Origin: Alloalcanivorax marinus
GTDB taxonomy: Bacteria; Pseudomonadota; Gammaproteobacteria; Pseudomonadales; Alcanivoracaceae
Assembly (NCBI RefSeq): GCF_016906305.1
Contig: NZ_JADDOL010000015.1
Location: 45,634 to 109,633, forward strand
DNA: 64,000 nt
Reading direction: 5' to 3'
Part shown: in pieces, positions 38,511 to 48,736 of the stretch
How positions within the stretch are numbered: position 1 is the first letter of the stretch
How the letters are laid out: every line of letters begins with the position of its first letter
Notes under the pieces: model-generated
What the model saw: only the letters and a program-made list of their open reading frames with translations
Told to the model about the DNA's origin: nothing
Database searches by the model: none
Program-made: the position numbers and the translations under genes

Positions 38511-39617
38511 TTGCCCGCCATCCATACCCGTGAGCCGGCGCTGGTGCTGCGCGCCGGCGCCCAGGCGCGCCAGCACCTGCTTGACCATGGCCTGCGCGCC
38601 GACGACGTGGACATCGTGCCCGGCGCCGCCGGCGGCCCCAAGGCGGTGGGCCTGGCCGGCCTGGACCGGGCCGTGTTCGGTGACTTCCTGCCCCGGGCGC
38701 CGCGCCCGCGCACCCTGATCGGCGCCTCCATCGGCAGCTGGCGGTTCGCCGCCGTGGCCGGGGCCCGGGATGGGCGCGATGCCGCCCACCGCCTGGCGCG
38801 GCTGGCCGATCTCTATACCTCCCAGCGGTTTCCCAAGGGCGTCACGCCCCGGGAGGTGTCCCGCCGTTGCGAAAAGATGCTGGCGGACCTGCTCGCCGAC
38901 AGCGACGACCGCATCCTCACCAACCCGGACTACCGGCTGGTGGTGGTGGTGATCCGCAGCCGCCGCCTGATCAGCGGCGACCGGCCCCTGGGTCTGGGCC
39001 TGGGGCTGGCCGGGGTGATCGGCGGCAACCTGCTCAGCCGCCGGACCCTGGCCGCCTTCATGGAGCGCGGGCTGGCCTACACCGGCGAGCCGGAACTGCC
39101 CCTGGACGCCCTGCGCGACTTCGCCACCCATGCCATTCCTCTGGACGTGCAGAACCTGCGCGCCCTGCTACTGGCCAGCGCCGCCATTCCCATGGTGCTG
39201 GAAGGGGTGCGCGACATTCCCGGCGCGCCGCCGGGGGTCTACCGGGACGGCGGCCTGCTCGACTACCACCTGGATCTGCCCTACCGCAGCGACGGCCTGG
39301 TGCTCTATCCGCATTTCACCGACCGGGTGATCCCGGGCTGGTTCGACAAGCCGCTGCGCTGGCGCAACGGCGACCCGGGCCGGCTGGCGCGCACCCTGCT
39401 GGTGGCGCCGTCGGCGGACTATCTGGCCCGGCTGCCCCACGGCAAGCTGCCGGACCGCACCGATTTCAAGCGGTACCAGGGCGACGACCCGGGCCGCGAG
39501 CGCACCTGGCGCCGGGCCATCGACGAGAGCCGCCGGCTGGGTGACGAATTTCTCGAACTGGTGGAAAAGGGCGTGGCTGACCGGCTTCGGCCGCTGGCCG
39601 GTGACCGGCGCCGCTGA
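38511..39617 (+). CDS. Patatin-like phospholipase
   Basis: A 368-residue cytoplasmic or membrane-associated lipid acyl hydrolase. The oxyanion glycine loop is GAAGGPK (39-45) and the nucleophile elbow is GASIG with Ser73. The catalytic Asp lies in YRDGGLLDYH (about 243). The start is TTG at 38511 with GGGGGAAAA upstream; no ATG lies near. The family is clear, the lipid substrate is not. It stands between the hypothetical exported protein and the CodB-like permease on the same strand. Confidence 0.88.
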   Translation: MPAIHTREPALVLRAGAQARQHLLDHGLRADDVDIVPGAAGGPKAVGLAGLDRAVFGDFLPRAPRPRTLIGASIGSWRFAAVAGARDGRDAAHRLARLADLYTSQRFPKGVTPREVSRRCEKMLADLLADSDDRILTNPDYRLVVVVIRSRRLISGDRPLGLGLGLAGVIGGNLLSRRTLAAFMERGLAYTGEPELPLDALRDFATHAIPLDVQNLRALLLASAAIPMVLEGVRDIPGAPPGVYRDGGLLDYHLDLPYRSDGLVLYPHFTDRVIPGWFDKPLRWRNGDPGRLARTLLVAPSADYLARLPHGKLPDRTDFKRYQGDDPGRERTWRRAIDESRRLGDEFLELVEKGVADRLRPLAGDRRR

Positions 39618-39690
39618 GACGCATCTGGCCCGGAGGTTGCATCGTCGGCCACCTTCGACCTGTTGTTTTCCAAGAACCCTGGAGCCCGCT

Positions 39691-40950
39691 ATGTCTTCCT
39701 CCGACGACGATTACCCGCTGAGCGCGGTGCCGGCGTCCCAGCGCAAGGGCCTGCTGTCCACCTCGGTGGTGCTGCTCGGCTTTACCTTTTTCACCGCCAC
39801 CATGTGGGCCGGCGGCAACCTGGGCACGGCGTTCTCGTTCCCGGATCTGCTGCTGGTGATCCTGGTCGGCAACCTGCTGCTGGGCGCCTACGCGGCGGCA
39901 TTGGCCTTTATCGCCTGCCGCAGCGGCCTGAACACCGTGCTGATGGGGCGCTATTGCTTCGGTGAGAAGGGCAGCAAGCTGTCCGACTGCCTGCTCGGCT
40001 TCACCCAGATCGGCTGGTACGCCTGGGGCACCGCCACCATCGCCATCGCCCTGGTGCGGATGACGCCGCTGCCGGCCTGGCTGGAGCTGCCGCTGATGGT
40101 GGTCTTCGGGTTCGGCTTCTGCCTCACCGCCCTGGTCGGCTACCGGGGGCTGGACTGGCTGTCCCGGTTCGCGGTGCCGGCCATGCTGCTGTTCATCGGT
40201 GTCAGCCTCTATCAGGGGCTGGTGGACGTGGGCGGCCTGACCGCCCTGAGCGAGCGCGCCGGCGGAGGCGACATGGGCTTCGCCGCCGCCATCACCGTGG
40301 TGATCGGCACCTTCGTCAGCGGCGGCACCATGGCCACCAACTGGAGCCGCTTCGCCCGCAGCGGGCGGGTGGCGGTGATCGCGACCCTGGCGGCGTTCTT
40401 TCTCGGCAACGGCCTGATGGTGCTGGTGGGCGCCGTGGGCACGCTGATCTATCAGCAATCCGACATCGTCGACGTGATGATCACCCAGGGCTTCCTGGTG
40501 CTGGCCCTGCTGATGCTGTTTCTCAACATCTGGACCACCCAGGACAACACCATCTACAACTTCTCGGTGGCCGGCTGCAATCTGCTGCGCACCGAGCGGC
40601 GCCGGCTGGTGACCCTGTCCGGGGCGGCCATCGGCACCCTGCTGGCGGTGTTCGGCATGTACGACCTGCTGGTGCCGTTCCTGATTTTGCTGGGCACCTT
40701 TCTGCCGCCCCTGGGCGGCGTGATCATGGCCGACTTCTGGGTGCGCTTCCGCGGCCGCTATCCGGATCTGGAACGGACCGAGCTGCCGGCGTTCCAGTGG
40801 TCCGGATTGTGTGCCTACGGTCTCGGCGCCCTGGCCGCCTGGGCCTCGCCGGTGCTGCCGCCAGTGGTGGGCGTGGCGGTGGCGTTCGCCGCCCACGCGC
40901 TGCTGTCCCGGTGGTGGCCGGCCCGCGACCCCTTGGCCGAGTCGCGCTGA
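39691..40950 (+). CDS. Cytosine/purine permease of NCS1 family (CodB-like)
   Basis: A 419-residue 12-TM nucleobase-cation symporter. CodB-like features are the TATMWAGGNLG segment in TM1, the GRYCFGEKGS loop, and the WTTQDNTIYN motif in TM8 that lines the substrate site. The ATG at 39691 is preceded by GGAG; the longer frame reads through the patatin gene. No cytosine deaminase (codA) gene is adjacent, so the nucleobase could be another one, or codA lies elsewhere. Confidence 0.88.
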   Translation: MSSSDDDYPLSAVPASQRKGLLSTSVVLLGFTFFTATMWAGGNLGTAFSFPDLLLVILVGNLLLGAYAAALAFIACRSGLNTVLMGRYCFGEKGSKLSDCLLGFTQIGWYAWGTATIAIALVRMTPLPAWLELPLMVVFGFGFCLTALVGYRGLDWLSRFAVPAMLLFIGVSLYQGLVDVGGLTALSERAGGGDMGFAAAITVVIGTFVSGGTMATNWSRFARSGRVAVIATLAAFFLGNGLMVLVGAVGTLIYQQSDIVDVMITQGFLVLALLMLFLNIWTTQDNTIYNFSVAGCNLLRTERRRLVTLSGAAIGTLLAVFGMYDLLVPFLILLGTFLPPLGGVIMADFWVRFRGRYPDLERTELPAFQWSGLCAYGLGALAAWASPVLPPVVGVAVAFAAHALLSRWWPARDPLAESR

Positions 40951-41044
40951 GCCCGTCCACCCGGATTATCCAGGGTAAGGGTGTGCTACCCTGGCGCACC
41001 CTTTTCACCCGGGGCCGGTTGCCCGTTGGCGCGCCGGTCCGCCG

Positions 41045-42388
41045 ATGGCAATGCGAGCCGTGCAGTCCGACAACTCTTCCCTGACCCGTCAAATCTGGCA
41101 GCAGACCTGGCCCATGACCCTGGGCGTGATGTCGCTGCTGGGCTTCAATCTGGTGGACAGCGTGTTCGTGGCCCGGTTGGGCACCGAGCCCCTGGCCGCT
41201 CAGTCGTTTACCTTCCCGTTGGTGTTTCTCACCATCGGCGTGCAGGTGGGCATGGGCATCGCCATCGCGGCACTGATCTCGCGGGCCATCGGCGCCGGCC
41301 AGGAACACCGGGCCGGGCGGCTGGGCGTGCTGGTGCTCACCGGCGGCGGCGCGGTGATGGCGGTGCTGCTGTTTCTGCTGTGGGCCCTGCAGGACCCGGC
41401 CTTCGCGCTGCTCGGCGCCAGTGAGCGCATCCGCGAGGTGATCCGGCCGTTCTGGAACGTGCAGGTGCTCGCCTCCTGGACCGGCGCCATGGCCTACTTC
41501 GGCTACAGCCTGTTCCGCGCCCACGGCAACACCCGCTTCCCCGGCTCCATGATGGTGATCACCAGCCTGGTGAACCTGGTGCTGGACCCGCTGCTGATCT
41601 TCGGCCTGGGCCCGGTGCCGGCCCTGGGCCTGGAAGGGGCGGCCTGGGCCTCGCTGGCGGCGTTCGCCATCGGCGGCGTGATCACCGCGGTGTATCTGCG
41701 CGGCCGCGGCTGGCTGGAGCGGGACGGCGTGCTGGCGGAGGTGCGGGCCTCCGCCGGGCCCTTCGCGCACATCGCCGGGCCGGCCATGGTCAGCCAGTTG
41801 ATGCCGCCGCTGGCGGCCATGCTGGCCACCGGTCTGGTGGCGCGGCTGGGCGAATCGGCGGTGGCCGCCTGGGGGCTGACCAGTCGTTTGGAAAGCTTCT
41901 CCATCGTGCTGGTGCTGGGCATGACCATGGCGCTGCCGCCCTGGCTGGGCCGCTGCTACGGCGCCGGGCGCTGGCAGGAGGTGCAGCGGGTGATGGCCGC
42001 CGCCGCGCGCATGGTGGTGATCTGGCAGGTGGTGTTGGGCCTGCTGGCGGCCCTGTTCGCCGCGCCGCTGGCGGCGCTGCTGGTGGAGAGCCCGGCGGTG
42101 CGCGAAGCGCTCACCCAACTGATCCGCTTTCTGCCGCCCAGCTACGGGCTGCTGGGGGTGTGCATGCTGGTGGTGTCGGCCAGCAATGCCCTGGGCTGGC
42201 CGTGGCGAGCCATGATGATTTCCTTCCTGCGGCTGTTCGCCTGCTATTTGCCGCTGCTGTGGCTGGGCGCCTGGCTGGGCGGCCTCACCGGCCTGGCCAT
42301 CGGCGCCGGTTGCGGCAATCTGCTGGCCGGCGTGATGGCCTGGACGTTCTATAAGAAGGGCCTGCGCCGGCATCTGCCGGCGGCCTGA
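41045..42388 (+). CDS. MATE family multidrug efflux transporter
   Basis: A 447-residue MATE (DinF/NorM superfamily) cation-coupled exporter with twelve hydrophobic helices in two halves. Typical patches are NLVDSVFVARLGTEPLAAQSFTFP in TM1-2 and the corresponding WGLTSRLESFSIV in the second half. The substrate is unknown. A short GC hairpin without T-run (42388-42409) follows the stop. The next gene is convergent. Confidence 0.9.
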   Translation: MAMRAVQSDNSSLTRQIWQQTWPMTLGVMSLLGFNLVDSVFVARLGTEPLAAQSFTFPLVFLTIGVQVGMGIAIAALISRAIGAGQEHRAGRLGVLVLTGGGAVMAVLLFLLWALQDPAFALLGASERIREVIRPFWNVQVLASWTGAMAYFGYSLFRAHGNTRFPGSMMVITSLVNLVLDPLLIFGLGPVPALGLEGAAWASLAAFAIGGVITAVYLRGRGWLERDGVLAEVRASAGPFAHIAGPAMVSQLMPPLAAMLATGLVARLGESAVAAWGLTSRLESFSIVLVLGMTMALPPWLGRCYGAGRWQEVQRVMAAAARMVVIWQVVLGLLAALFAAPLAALLVESPAVREALTQLIRFLPPSYGLLGVCMLVVSASNALGWPWRAMMISFLRLFACYLPLLWLGAWLGGLTGLAIGAGCGNLLAGVMAWTFYKKGLRRHLPAA

Positions 42389-42409
42389 TCGCGGCCGAAC
42401 GACCGCGAT
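42388..42409. terminator. Hairpin between convergent MATE and frmB genes
   Basis: The stem ATCGCGG/CCGCGAT with an 8-base loop starts at the last base of the MATE stop codon. No T-tract follows. It contains CGAACGACCGC, also found in the REP-like repeat at 13334-13353, so it may be a REP fragment. Confidence 0.4.
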
Positions 42410-42414
42410 GCCAT

Positions 42415-43272
42415 TCAGGCGCTGCGCAGGTGATGCGCGTGGTAGCGCAGGTGGTCGTCGATAAAGCTGGCGATAAAGAAATAGGAGTGGTCGTAACCCG
42501 GCCGCATCTGCAGGGTCAGGCCGATGCCGGCGTCCTGGCAGGCCGCTTCCAGGGCCTCCGGACGCAGCTGGCCGTCCTGGTAGAAGTTGTCCGCGTCGCC
42601 CTGGTCCACCTTGATCTCGTCCACCCGGGCCCCGGCGGCGATCAGCTCGCAGGCATCCCATGCCTTCCAGCTTTCCCGGTCGTCGCCCAGGTAGCCGCCG
42701 AACGCCTTCTCGCCCCAGGGGCATTGGGTGGGGTTGGCGATGGGCGCGAACGCGGACACCGAGGTATAACGGTCCGGATTCTTGAGCGCGCAGATCAGAG
42801 CGCCGTGGCCGCCCATGGAATGCCCGCTGATCGCCTCGCGGCCATTCAGCGGGAAGTGTTCGCGCACCAACGCCGGCAACTCCTCGGTGACGTAGTCGTA
42901 CATCCGGTAGTGCTTGTTCCAGGGCGCCTGTTCCGCGTTCAGGTAGAAGCCGGCGCCGGAGCCGAAATCGTAGCTGTCGTGCTCGCCGGGCAGGTCGGTG
43001 CCGCGCGGGCTGGTGTCCGGGCACACGAACGCCAGCCCCAGCTCCGCCGCCACCCGCTGGGCGCCGGCCTTCTGGGTGAAGTTCTCGTCGGTGCAGGTCA
43101 GGCCGGACAGCCACCACAGCAGCGGCACGTCCCGTTCCTCCGCCGCCGCCGGCAGGAAAATGGCGAACACCATCTCGCAGCCCAGCACCTTGCTGTGGTG
43201 CTTGTAGCGCTTGAGCCAGCCGCCAAAAGATTTGTTGGCCGAGACGAGTTCCAGTTGATCAGACGTTGTCAT
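42415..43272 (-). CDS. frmB: S-formylglutathione hydrolase
   Basis: A 285-residue esterase of the D-type family that releases formate from S-formylglutathione, completing glutathione-dependent formaldehyde detoxification. The nucleophile is Ser152 in SGHSMGG, with Asp in VDQGDADNFY and His in PGYDHSYFF. The motif GLTCTDENFTQKAGAQ is diagnostic. The start at 43272 follows AAAGGATCC; the longer frame reads into the repeat. It is the second gene after frmA, separated by a GATACAG-type hairpin element. Confidence 0.95.
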   Translation of the reverse strand: MTTSDQLELVSANKSFGGWLKRYKHHSKVLGCEMVFAIFLPAAAEERDVPLLWWLSGLTCTDENFTQKAGAQRVAAELGLAFVCPDTSPRGTDLPGEHDSYDFGSGAGFYLNAEQAPWNKHYRMYDYVTEELPALVREHFPLNGREAISGHSMGGHGALICALKNPDRYTSVSAFAPIANPTQCPWGEKAFGGYLGDDRESWKAWDACELIAAGARVDEIKVDQGDADNFYQDGQLRPEALEAACQDAGIGLTLQMRPGYDHSYFFIASFIDDHLRYHAHHLRSA

Positions 43273-43319
43273 GGCGGATCCTTTTGTCGTGTTCGATGGG
43301 CGGGCGGCGGCCTTTGGCC

Positions 43320-43392
43320 GCGATACAGGATGAAGGATACAGGGTGGAGGGATGGCACCGTGCCGGCCCCTGTATCCTTCATCCTGTATCGC
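43320..43392. repeat. Heptad-repeat inverted element, GATACAG family (frmA-frmB)
   Basis: Perfect 24-bp arms (43320-43343 and 43369-43392) contain 7-bp units GATACAG, GATGAAG, GATACAG, around a 25-base core that itself holds GGCAC/GTGCC. The left-hand core begins with a further unit-like GGTGGAG. It starts 18 bases after the frmA stop in the direction of transcription. Confidence 0.88.
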
Positions 43393-43410
43393 AGCCACAG
43401 GCTGCTGGTC

Positions 43411-44538
<1,128 letters not shown>

Positions 44539-44598
44539 CTATATCGCGTTGGTGCCCATGGTAGAGCAGCGCCGGGCCCCGGATTAAGGCATCATGGC

Positions 44599-44613
44599 GC
44601 AATAGATTATTGC
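44599..44613. promoter_or_regulatory. Palindrome GCAATA-GAT-TATTGC, candidate LysR site
   Basis: A perfect 6-3-6 dyad lies 12 bases before the lysR start, in the 105-base gap shared with divergent frmA. Spacing suits an autoregulatory LysR-type site. Binding is inferred. Confidence 0.5.
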
Positions 44614-44625
44614 TCAGGAGCAACA

Positions 44626-45504
44626 ATGCAGCATTGGGACCGGATCGAGGCCTTCGTGGAGGTGGTACGGCACGAATCCTTCGCCGGCGCCGCCCGCGCC
44701 CTGGGTGTCTCCAGTTCCCATGTGAGCCGGCTGGTGGCGCGGCTGGAAACGGAGCTGGGCACCCAGCTGCTCTACCGCACCACCCGGCGGCTGGGCCTCA
44801 CCGACGCCGGCGCGGTCTATTACGAGCACTGCGCCCAGCTGTTCGACGGCTTCCAGGAAGCGCTCACCGCCATCAGCGACTATCAACAGCAGCCCAAGGG
44901 CGTGCTTAAGCTGACCTGCGCCACCACCTTCGGCGAGAAATTCATCGCCCCGGTGGTCAACGATTTCCTGGTTGCCCACCCACAGCTGTCGGTACGCATG
45001 GACTTCACCAACCGCCGGGTGGACATCGTCGACGAAGGCTTCGACGTGGCGATCCGCACCGGCGCCCTGCCCGATTCCACGTTGATCGCCCGCAAGCTCT
45101 GCCCGCGCCGGGAATACGTGGTGGGCTCGCCGGCCTACTTCGAGCGCCACCCGCGCCCACACACCCTGGGGGAACTGGTCGGCCACAACTGCCTGCTCGG
45201 GTCCACCGAGCACTGGGCGTTCGACATCGACGGCCAGCACCGCGCCTGGCGGGTGCAGGGCAACTGGCGGGCCAACTCCGGGCTGGCGCTGCTGGACGCC
45301 GCCGCCAAGGGGCTGGGGCTGGTGCAATTGCCGGATTATTACGTGGCGCCGGGCCTGGCGGACGGCAGCCTGGTGTCGGTGCTGGACCAGTACGGCTGTG
45401 GCCATACCGCCGTCTGGGTGGTCTATCCGCGCCACCGGCATCTGTCGCCGAAGGTGCGGCAGTTCGTGGACTTTCTGGTGGCGGCCATGGCGGATCGCGG
45501 CTGA
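44626..45504 (+). CDS. LysR-family transcriptional regulator
   Basis: A 292-residue LysR protein with its winged helix-turn-helix at residues 1-60 (ALGVSSSHVSRLVARLETELGTQLL) and a periplasmic-binding-like effector domain. Its similarity pattern (RRLGLTDAG, then a MDFTNRRVDIVDEGFDVAIRTG segment) is that of the large CrgA/AaeR-like group. The start at 44626 has CAGGAGC upstream. Divergence from frmA implies control of formaldehyde detoxification (inference). Confidence 0.92.
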   Translation: MQHWDRIEAFVEVVRHESFAGAARALGVSSSHVSRLVARLETELGTQLLYRTTRRLGLTDAGAVYYEHCAQLFDGFQEALTAISDYQQQPKGVLKLTCATTFGEKFIAPVVNDFLVAHPQLSVRMDFTNRRVDIVDEGFDVAIRTGALPDSTLIARKLCPRREYVVGSPAYFERHPRPHTLGELVGHNCLLGSTEHWAFDIDGQHRAWRVQGNWRANSGLALLDAAAKGLGLVQLPDYYVAPGLADGSLVSVLDQYGCGHTAVWVVYPRHRHLSPKVRQFVDFLVAAMADRG

Positions 45505-45579
45505 CGCTGGCGGGCCTTGAAAGCCGCTTCACCCGCCGTCAGGTACAACGGTGTTGATGGATTACGGCAAGGAGAGATC

Positions 45580-46389
45580 ATGGCTAAGGCGAACATTCCG
45601 GCCCTGGGGCTGGGCACCTTCCGGCTCAAGGGCGAGGAGCTGATGGGCAGCATCCACACCGCCCTGGACCTGGGCTATCGGCACATCGATACCGCCCAGA
45701 TGTACGACAACGAGGAAACCGTGGGCGCCGCCCTGGACGCCCACGACGTGCCTCGGGATGAGGTGTTTCTCACCACCAAGATCTGGCACGACCGGCTGCG
45801 CCATGACGACCTGCTGAAAAGCCTGCAGCAAAGCGTCAACCGGCTGCGCACCGACGCCGTGGATCTGGCCCTGATCCACTGGCCCAGCCCCGACGACGAA
45901 GTGCCCATGGACGAATACATCGGTGCCCTGGCGGAAGCCAAGGCGAGCGGTCTGGCGCGCCATGTCGGCGTGTCCAACTTCACCGTGGACCAGCTGGAAA
46001 AGGCCCTCAGCGTGCCCGGCGGCGAGCACATCGTCACCAACCAGATCGAGGTGCACCCGTTCCTGACCAACCGCAAGGTGGTGGACGCGGTGAAACGCGC
46101 CAACCTGACCGTCACCGCCTACATGCCGTTGGCGGTGGGCAAGGTGATGGAGGACGACACCCTGAAACGGCTGGCCGGCAAGTACGACGTGACCCCGGCT
46201 CAGTTGGTGCTGGCCTGGCTGCACCAGAAGGACATCGTGGTGATCCCGTCGTCCACCCAGGAAGCGCACCTGAAGGCCAACAAGGCGGCCCTGGACCTGA
46301 CCCTGGACGACGACGACATCGCCACCATCGAAAGCCTGGACCGGGGTGAGCGCATCGCCGATCCGGACTTCGCGCCCGCCTGGGACTGA
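45580..46389 (+). CDS. Aldo/keto reductase (2,5-diketo-D-gluconate reductase/DkgB type)
   Basis: A 269-residue NADPH-dependent TIM-barrel reductase. The catalytic tetrad is Asp37, Tyr42, Lys67, His100 (HIDTAQMYDNE, TTKIWHD, LIHWPSP). The NADP-binding C-terminal VIPSSTQEAHLKAN is intact. It most resembles DkgB-like enzymes reducing methylglyoxal and other carbonyls; the physiological substrate is not known. The start at 45580 follows AAGGAGAG. It lies near frmAB, so a general aldehyde-defence role is plausible. Confidence 0.92.
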   Translation: MAKANIPALGLGTFRLKGEELMGSIHTALDLGYRHIDTAQMYDNEETVGAALDAHDVPRDEVFLTTKIWHDRLRHDDLLKSLQQSVNRLRTDAVDLALIHWPSPDDEVPMDEYIGALAEAKASGLARHVGVSNFTVDQLEKALSVPGGEHIVTNQIEVHPFLTNRKVVDAVKRANLTVTAYMPLAVGKVMEDDTLKRLAGKYDVTPAQLVLAWLHQKDIVVIPSSTQEAHLKANKAALDLTLDDDDIATIESLDRGERIADPDFAPAWD

Positions 46390-46427
46390 GCCCGCGCGGG
46401 TAACCCGCTCCGCATCGACCTCCCTGG

Positions 46428-46456
46428 CCGGGTTCACGCAAAAAGTGTGAACCCGG
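46428..46456. terminator. Ten-bp hairpin after the aldo/keto reductase gene
   Basis: Arms CCGGGTTCAC and GTGAACCCGG flank a 9-base loop containing AAAAA. There is no T-tract. It may end the aldo/keto reductase transcript or be an operator for the AraC gene 74 bases downstream. Confidence 0.45.
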
Positions 46457-46529
46457 TCCAAAACTTGTGCGCGGGCCCACGCCGTGGTACCTGTTTTTGC
46501 CTATGTCCGGGTTTTCAGGAGACCACGGG

Positions 46530-47561
46530 ATGGCGACCCCCACGGATCGCGCCGCTACCTTGCCCCACGACCTGTTTCGCGCCGACCAGCTGCCCGAGGC
46601 GGACCGTTTTCCGGTCTGGCGGGAGAGCGTGCGCCCGCTGTTCGATTCCCTGCCGGCCACGCCGGAACGGTTCGACGCCTGGGTGGAAAGCTACGACCTG
46701 CGCGAAGTGTTCATGGCCCGCTGCGGCTTTTCGCCGCTCACCTTCCAGCGCCGTGCCGGTGACACCGCCGACGGCGGCGACCACTGGCTGGTGCAGCTCT
46801 ATCTGCAGGGCGGTTACCTCGGTCACAACGGCGGTCGTCCGGTGCGGGTCGGGCGCGGCGACATCGGTCTGCTGGACCTGGGGCGCGCCCTGGAGACCCG
46901 GGCGCCGGCCTCCCAGGTGCTGTCGGTGGTGATCCCGCGGGACGTATTCCGTGCCCTGGTGCCCACCGCCACGCCCCGGCACGGCACGGTGCTGGCCGCC
47001 GGCCGCCCGGTGACCACCATCCTGACCCACCACCTGACCACGGTCTGGAACAGCCTGCCCGAACTGACCGTGGAGGACCTGGAGGGGGTCAACCGCACCC
47101 TGGTGGGCGCGGTGGCCGGAGCCTTCGCCGGCGCCGGCGCGGGGGAAGCGTCCCGGGAGGCGCTGGCCCGGGCCGGCCTGGACGCCATGCTCGCCTGGAT
47201 TCGCGATCACCTGGACCAGGACCTGACGCCGGAGCGGCTGTGCCGCCGGTTCGGCTGCTCGCGCACCACGCTCTATCGCCTGTTCCAACCCCTGGGCGGC
47301 GTCGCCGCCTACGTGCGCGAACAGCGTCTGCTGCGCTGCTACCGGGACCTGCGCCGCGCGGCGGTGACCGGTGAAAAGGTGGTGGACGTGGCGGTGCGCT
47401 GGGGGTTCGACAGCCAGAGCCACTTCTGCCGGCTGTTCCGGCGCGCCTTCGCCATGACCCCCAGCGACGTGATCGACCAGGCCCTGGCGCAGCCCGCCGA
47501 CGGGGTCGACCTGGCCGGGCTGGCCAGCCCCGCCTTCCATCACTGGCTGCGTCACCTTTGA
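46530..47561 (+). CDS. AraC-family transcriptional regulator
   Basis: A 343-residue regulator with a C-terminal pair of helix-turn-helix motifs (about 235-335; LTPERLCRRFGCSRTTLYRLFQP and VVDVAVRWGFDSQSHFCRLFRRAF). The N-terminal part carries an AraC-binding-domain-like cupin region (FSPLTFQRR...VQLYLQGGYLGHNG), as in the FeaR/NahR-adjacent AraC_binding_2 group. The start at 46530 follows GGAG at 9 bases; ATG 46503 is an alternative. No target gene is obvious; the downstream esterase is convergent. Confidence 0.88.
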   Translation: MATPTDRAATLPHDLFRADQLPEADRFPVWRESVRPLFDSLPATPERFDAWVESYDLREVFMARCGFSPLTFQRRAGDTADGGDHWLVQLYLQGGYLGHNGGRPVRVGRGDIGLLDLGRALETRAPASQVLSVVIPRDVFRALVPTATPRHGTVLAAGRPVTTILTHHLTTVWNSLPELTVEDLEGVNRTLVGAVAGAFAGAGAGEASREALARAGLDAMLAWIRDHLDQDLTPERLCRRFGCSRTTLYRLFQPLGGVAAYVREQRLLRCYRDLRRAAVTGEKVVDVAVRWGFDSQSHFCRLFRRAFAMTPSDVIDQALAQPADGVDLAGLASPAFHHWLRHL

Positions 47562-47768
47562 TCGGGACGCACGGACAACGGATTCGGGACGGTCGGGCAA
47601 GCGTCGTTGCCGGCGCCTGATGCAAAATGATGCGGTGACTGTTTTTGAGCCTGCAAGGGTTGTGAGCAACGCTCTCTGATGGACGGTCACCGGCGCCGGC
47701 ACCGCTTAACCGTCGCGTCGCCCACCGGGGGGGAGGGCGGCGGGGCGGGCGGCCGGACCGATCGCCGC

Positions 47769-48662
47769 TCAGTCCGCCCCGGGCGCCGACAGGTGGCGCT
47801 CCAGGAACCGCAGCCCCGCCTTCTCCGCGCCGCCGCCGAACAGGAAGGTGGCCACATGGCCCCGCCCTTTCAGCAGATACAATTCCGTGTCCACGCCGTT
47901 GGCCCGCAGGGCGTTATAAAAATCCACCGCGTGATCCTCCGGCACGGTGCGGTCCCAGGTGCCGTGATACAGAAATACCGGCGGCGTGTTCGGCGTCACC
48001 GAGGTCACCGGCGAGGCGTCGGCGTGGACCGCCGGGATCGCCTCGCGCTCGCCGCCCAGAAATTGCGGCACCAGCTCGCCGCCCTTGAATTTGCGCAGGT
48101 CGCTGGGCGTGCCACCGGCCACCACCGCCTTCGGCCGCGTCACCGGGCCGCCGTAGGGCGGGTTCAACGGGTTGTCCGGATCGCTGGCCACGGTGGCCAG
48201 CAGCGCCACCAGGTGGGCGCCGGAGGAATAGCCCCAGGCGCCCACCCGGGCCCGGTCGATGCCGTACTCGTCGGCGTGCACGTGCAGCCAGCGCATGGCC
48301 ATTTGCAGGTCCTGCAGCTGCGCCGGAAAGGTGTAGGCCGGGGCAAAGCGGTATTCGATGTTCACCGCCACCAGGCCGTGCTCCGCCAGCCAGCGGGACA
48401 GGTCCGCCATGTCCGCCGGCGAGCGCCGCGCCCAGCCGCCGCCGTGCACCACCAGCACCGCCGGATAGCGGCCCTCGGCCCGGGGGCGGTAGACGCTGGC
48501 GTGCAGGGCCCGGGGCCAGTCGTCCGGGGTATAGACGCGGTCGCGGATCTCGGTGATCGGGCCGCTGTCGGGCAGCGCCGCCGGCTCACCGGCGGGGGCG
48601 CCGAGATGACGGACACAGCCGCCCAGAGCCAGTAGCAACAGAGCGGGGAGAAGCAGACGCAT
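47769..48662 (-). CDS. Alpha/beta-hydrolase esterase lipoprotein
   Basis: A 297-residue exported serine hydrolase of the hormone-sensitive-lipase/BD-FAE-like group. The lipobox LALGGC lipidates Cys16. The oxyanion motif HGGG is at 73-76, the nucleophile Ser146 is in GYSSG, Asp is in GTWDRTVPEDH and the catalytic His is in GRGHVAT. The start at 48662 has AAGGATAA upstream. Substrate unknown, probably a short-chain ester or peptide-like acyl compound in the periplasm or outer membrane. Confidence 0.88.
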   Translation of the reverse strand: MRLLLPALLLLALGGCVRHLGAPAGEPAALPDSGPITEIRDRVYTPDDWPRALHASVYRPRAEGRYPAVLVVHGGGWARRSPADMADLSRWLAEHGLVAVNIEYRFAPAYTFPAQLQDLQMAMRWLHVHADEYGIDRARVGAWGYSSGAHLVALLATVASDPDNPLNPPYGGPVTRPKAVVAGGTPSDLRKFKGGELVPQFLGGEREAIPAVHADASPVTSVTPNTPPVFLYHGTWDRTVPEDHAVDFYNALRANGVDTELYLLKGRGHVATFLFGGGAEKAGLRFLERHLSAPGAD

Positions 48663-48736
48663 GGCGTTATCCTTGGCGTTTCCGGCCGTGGGCAAAACGC
48701 CATGCTGGCCCGGCCCGGATCAAGGCCGGGTGACGG

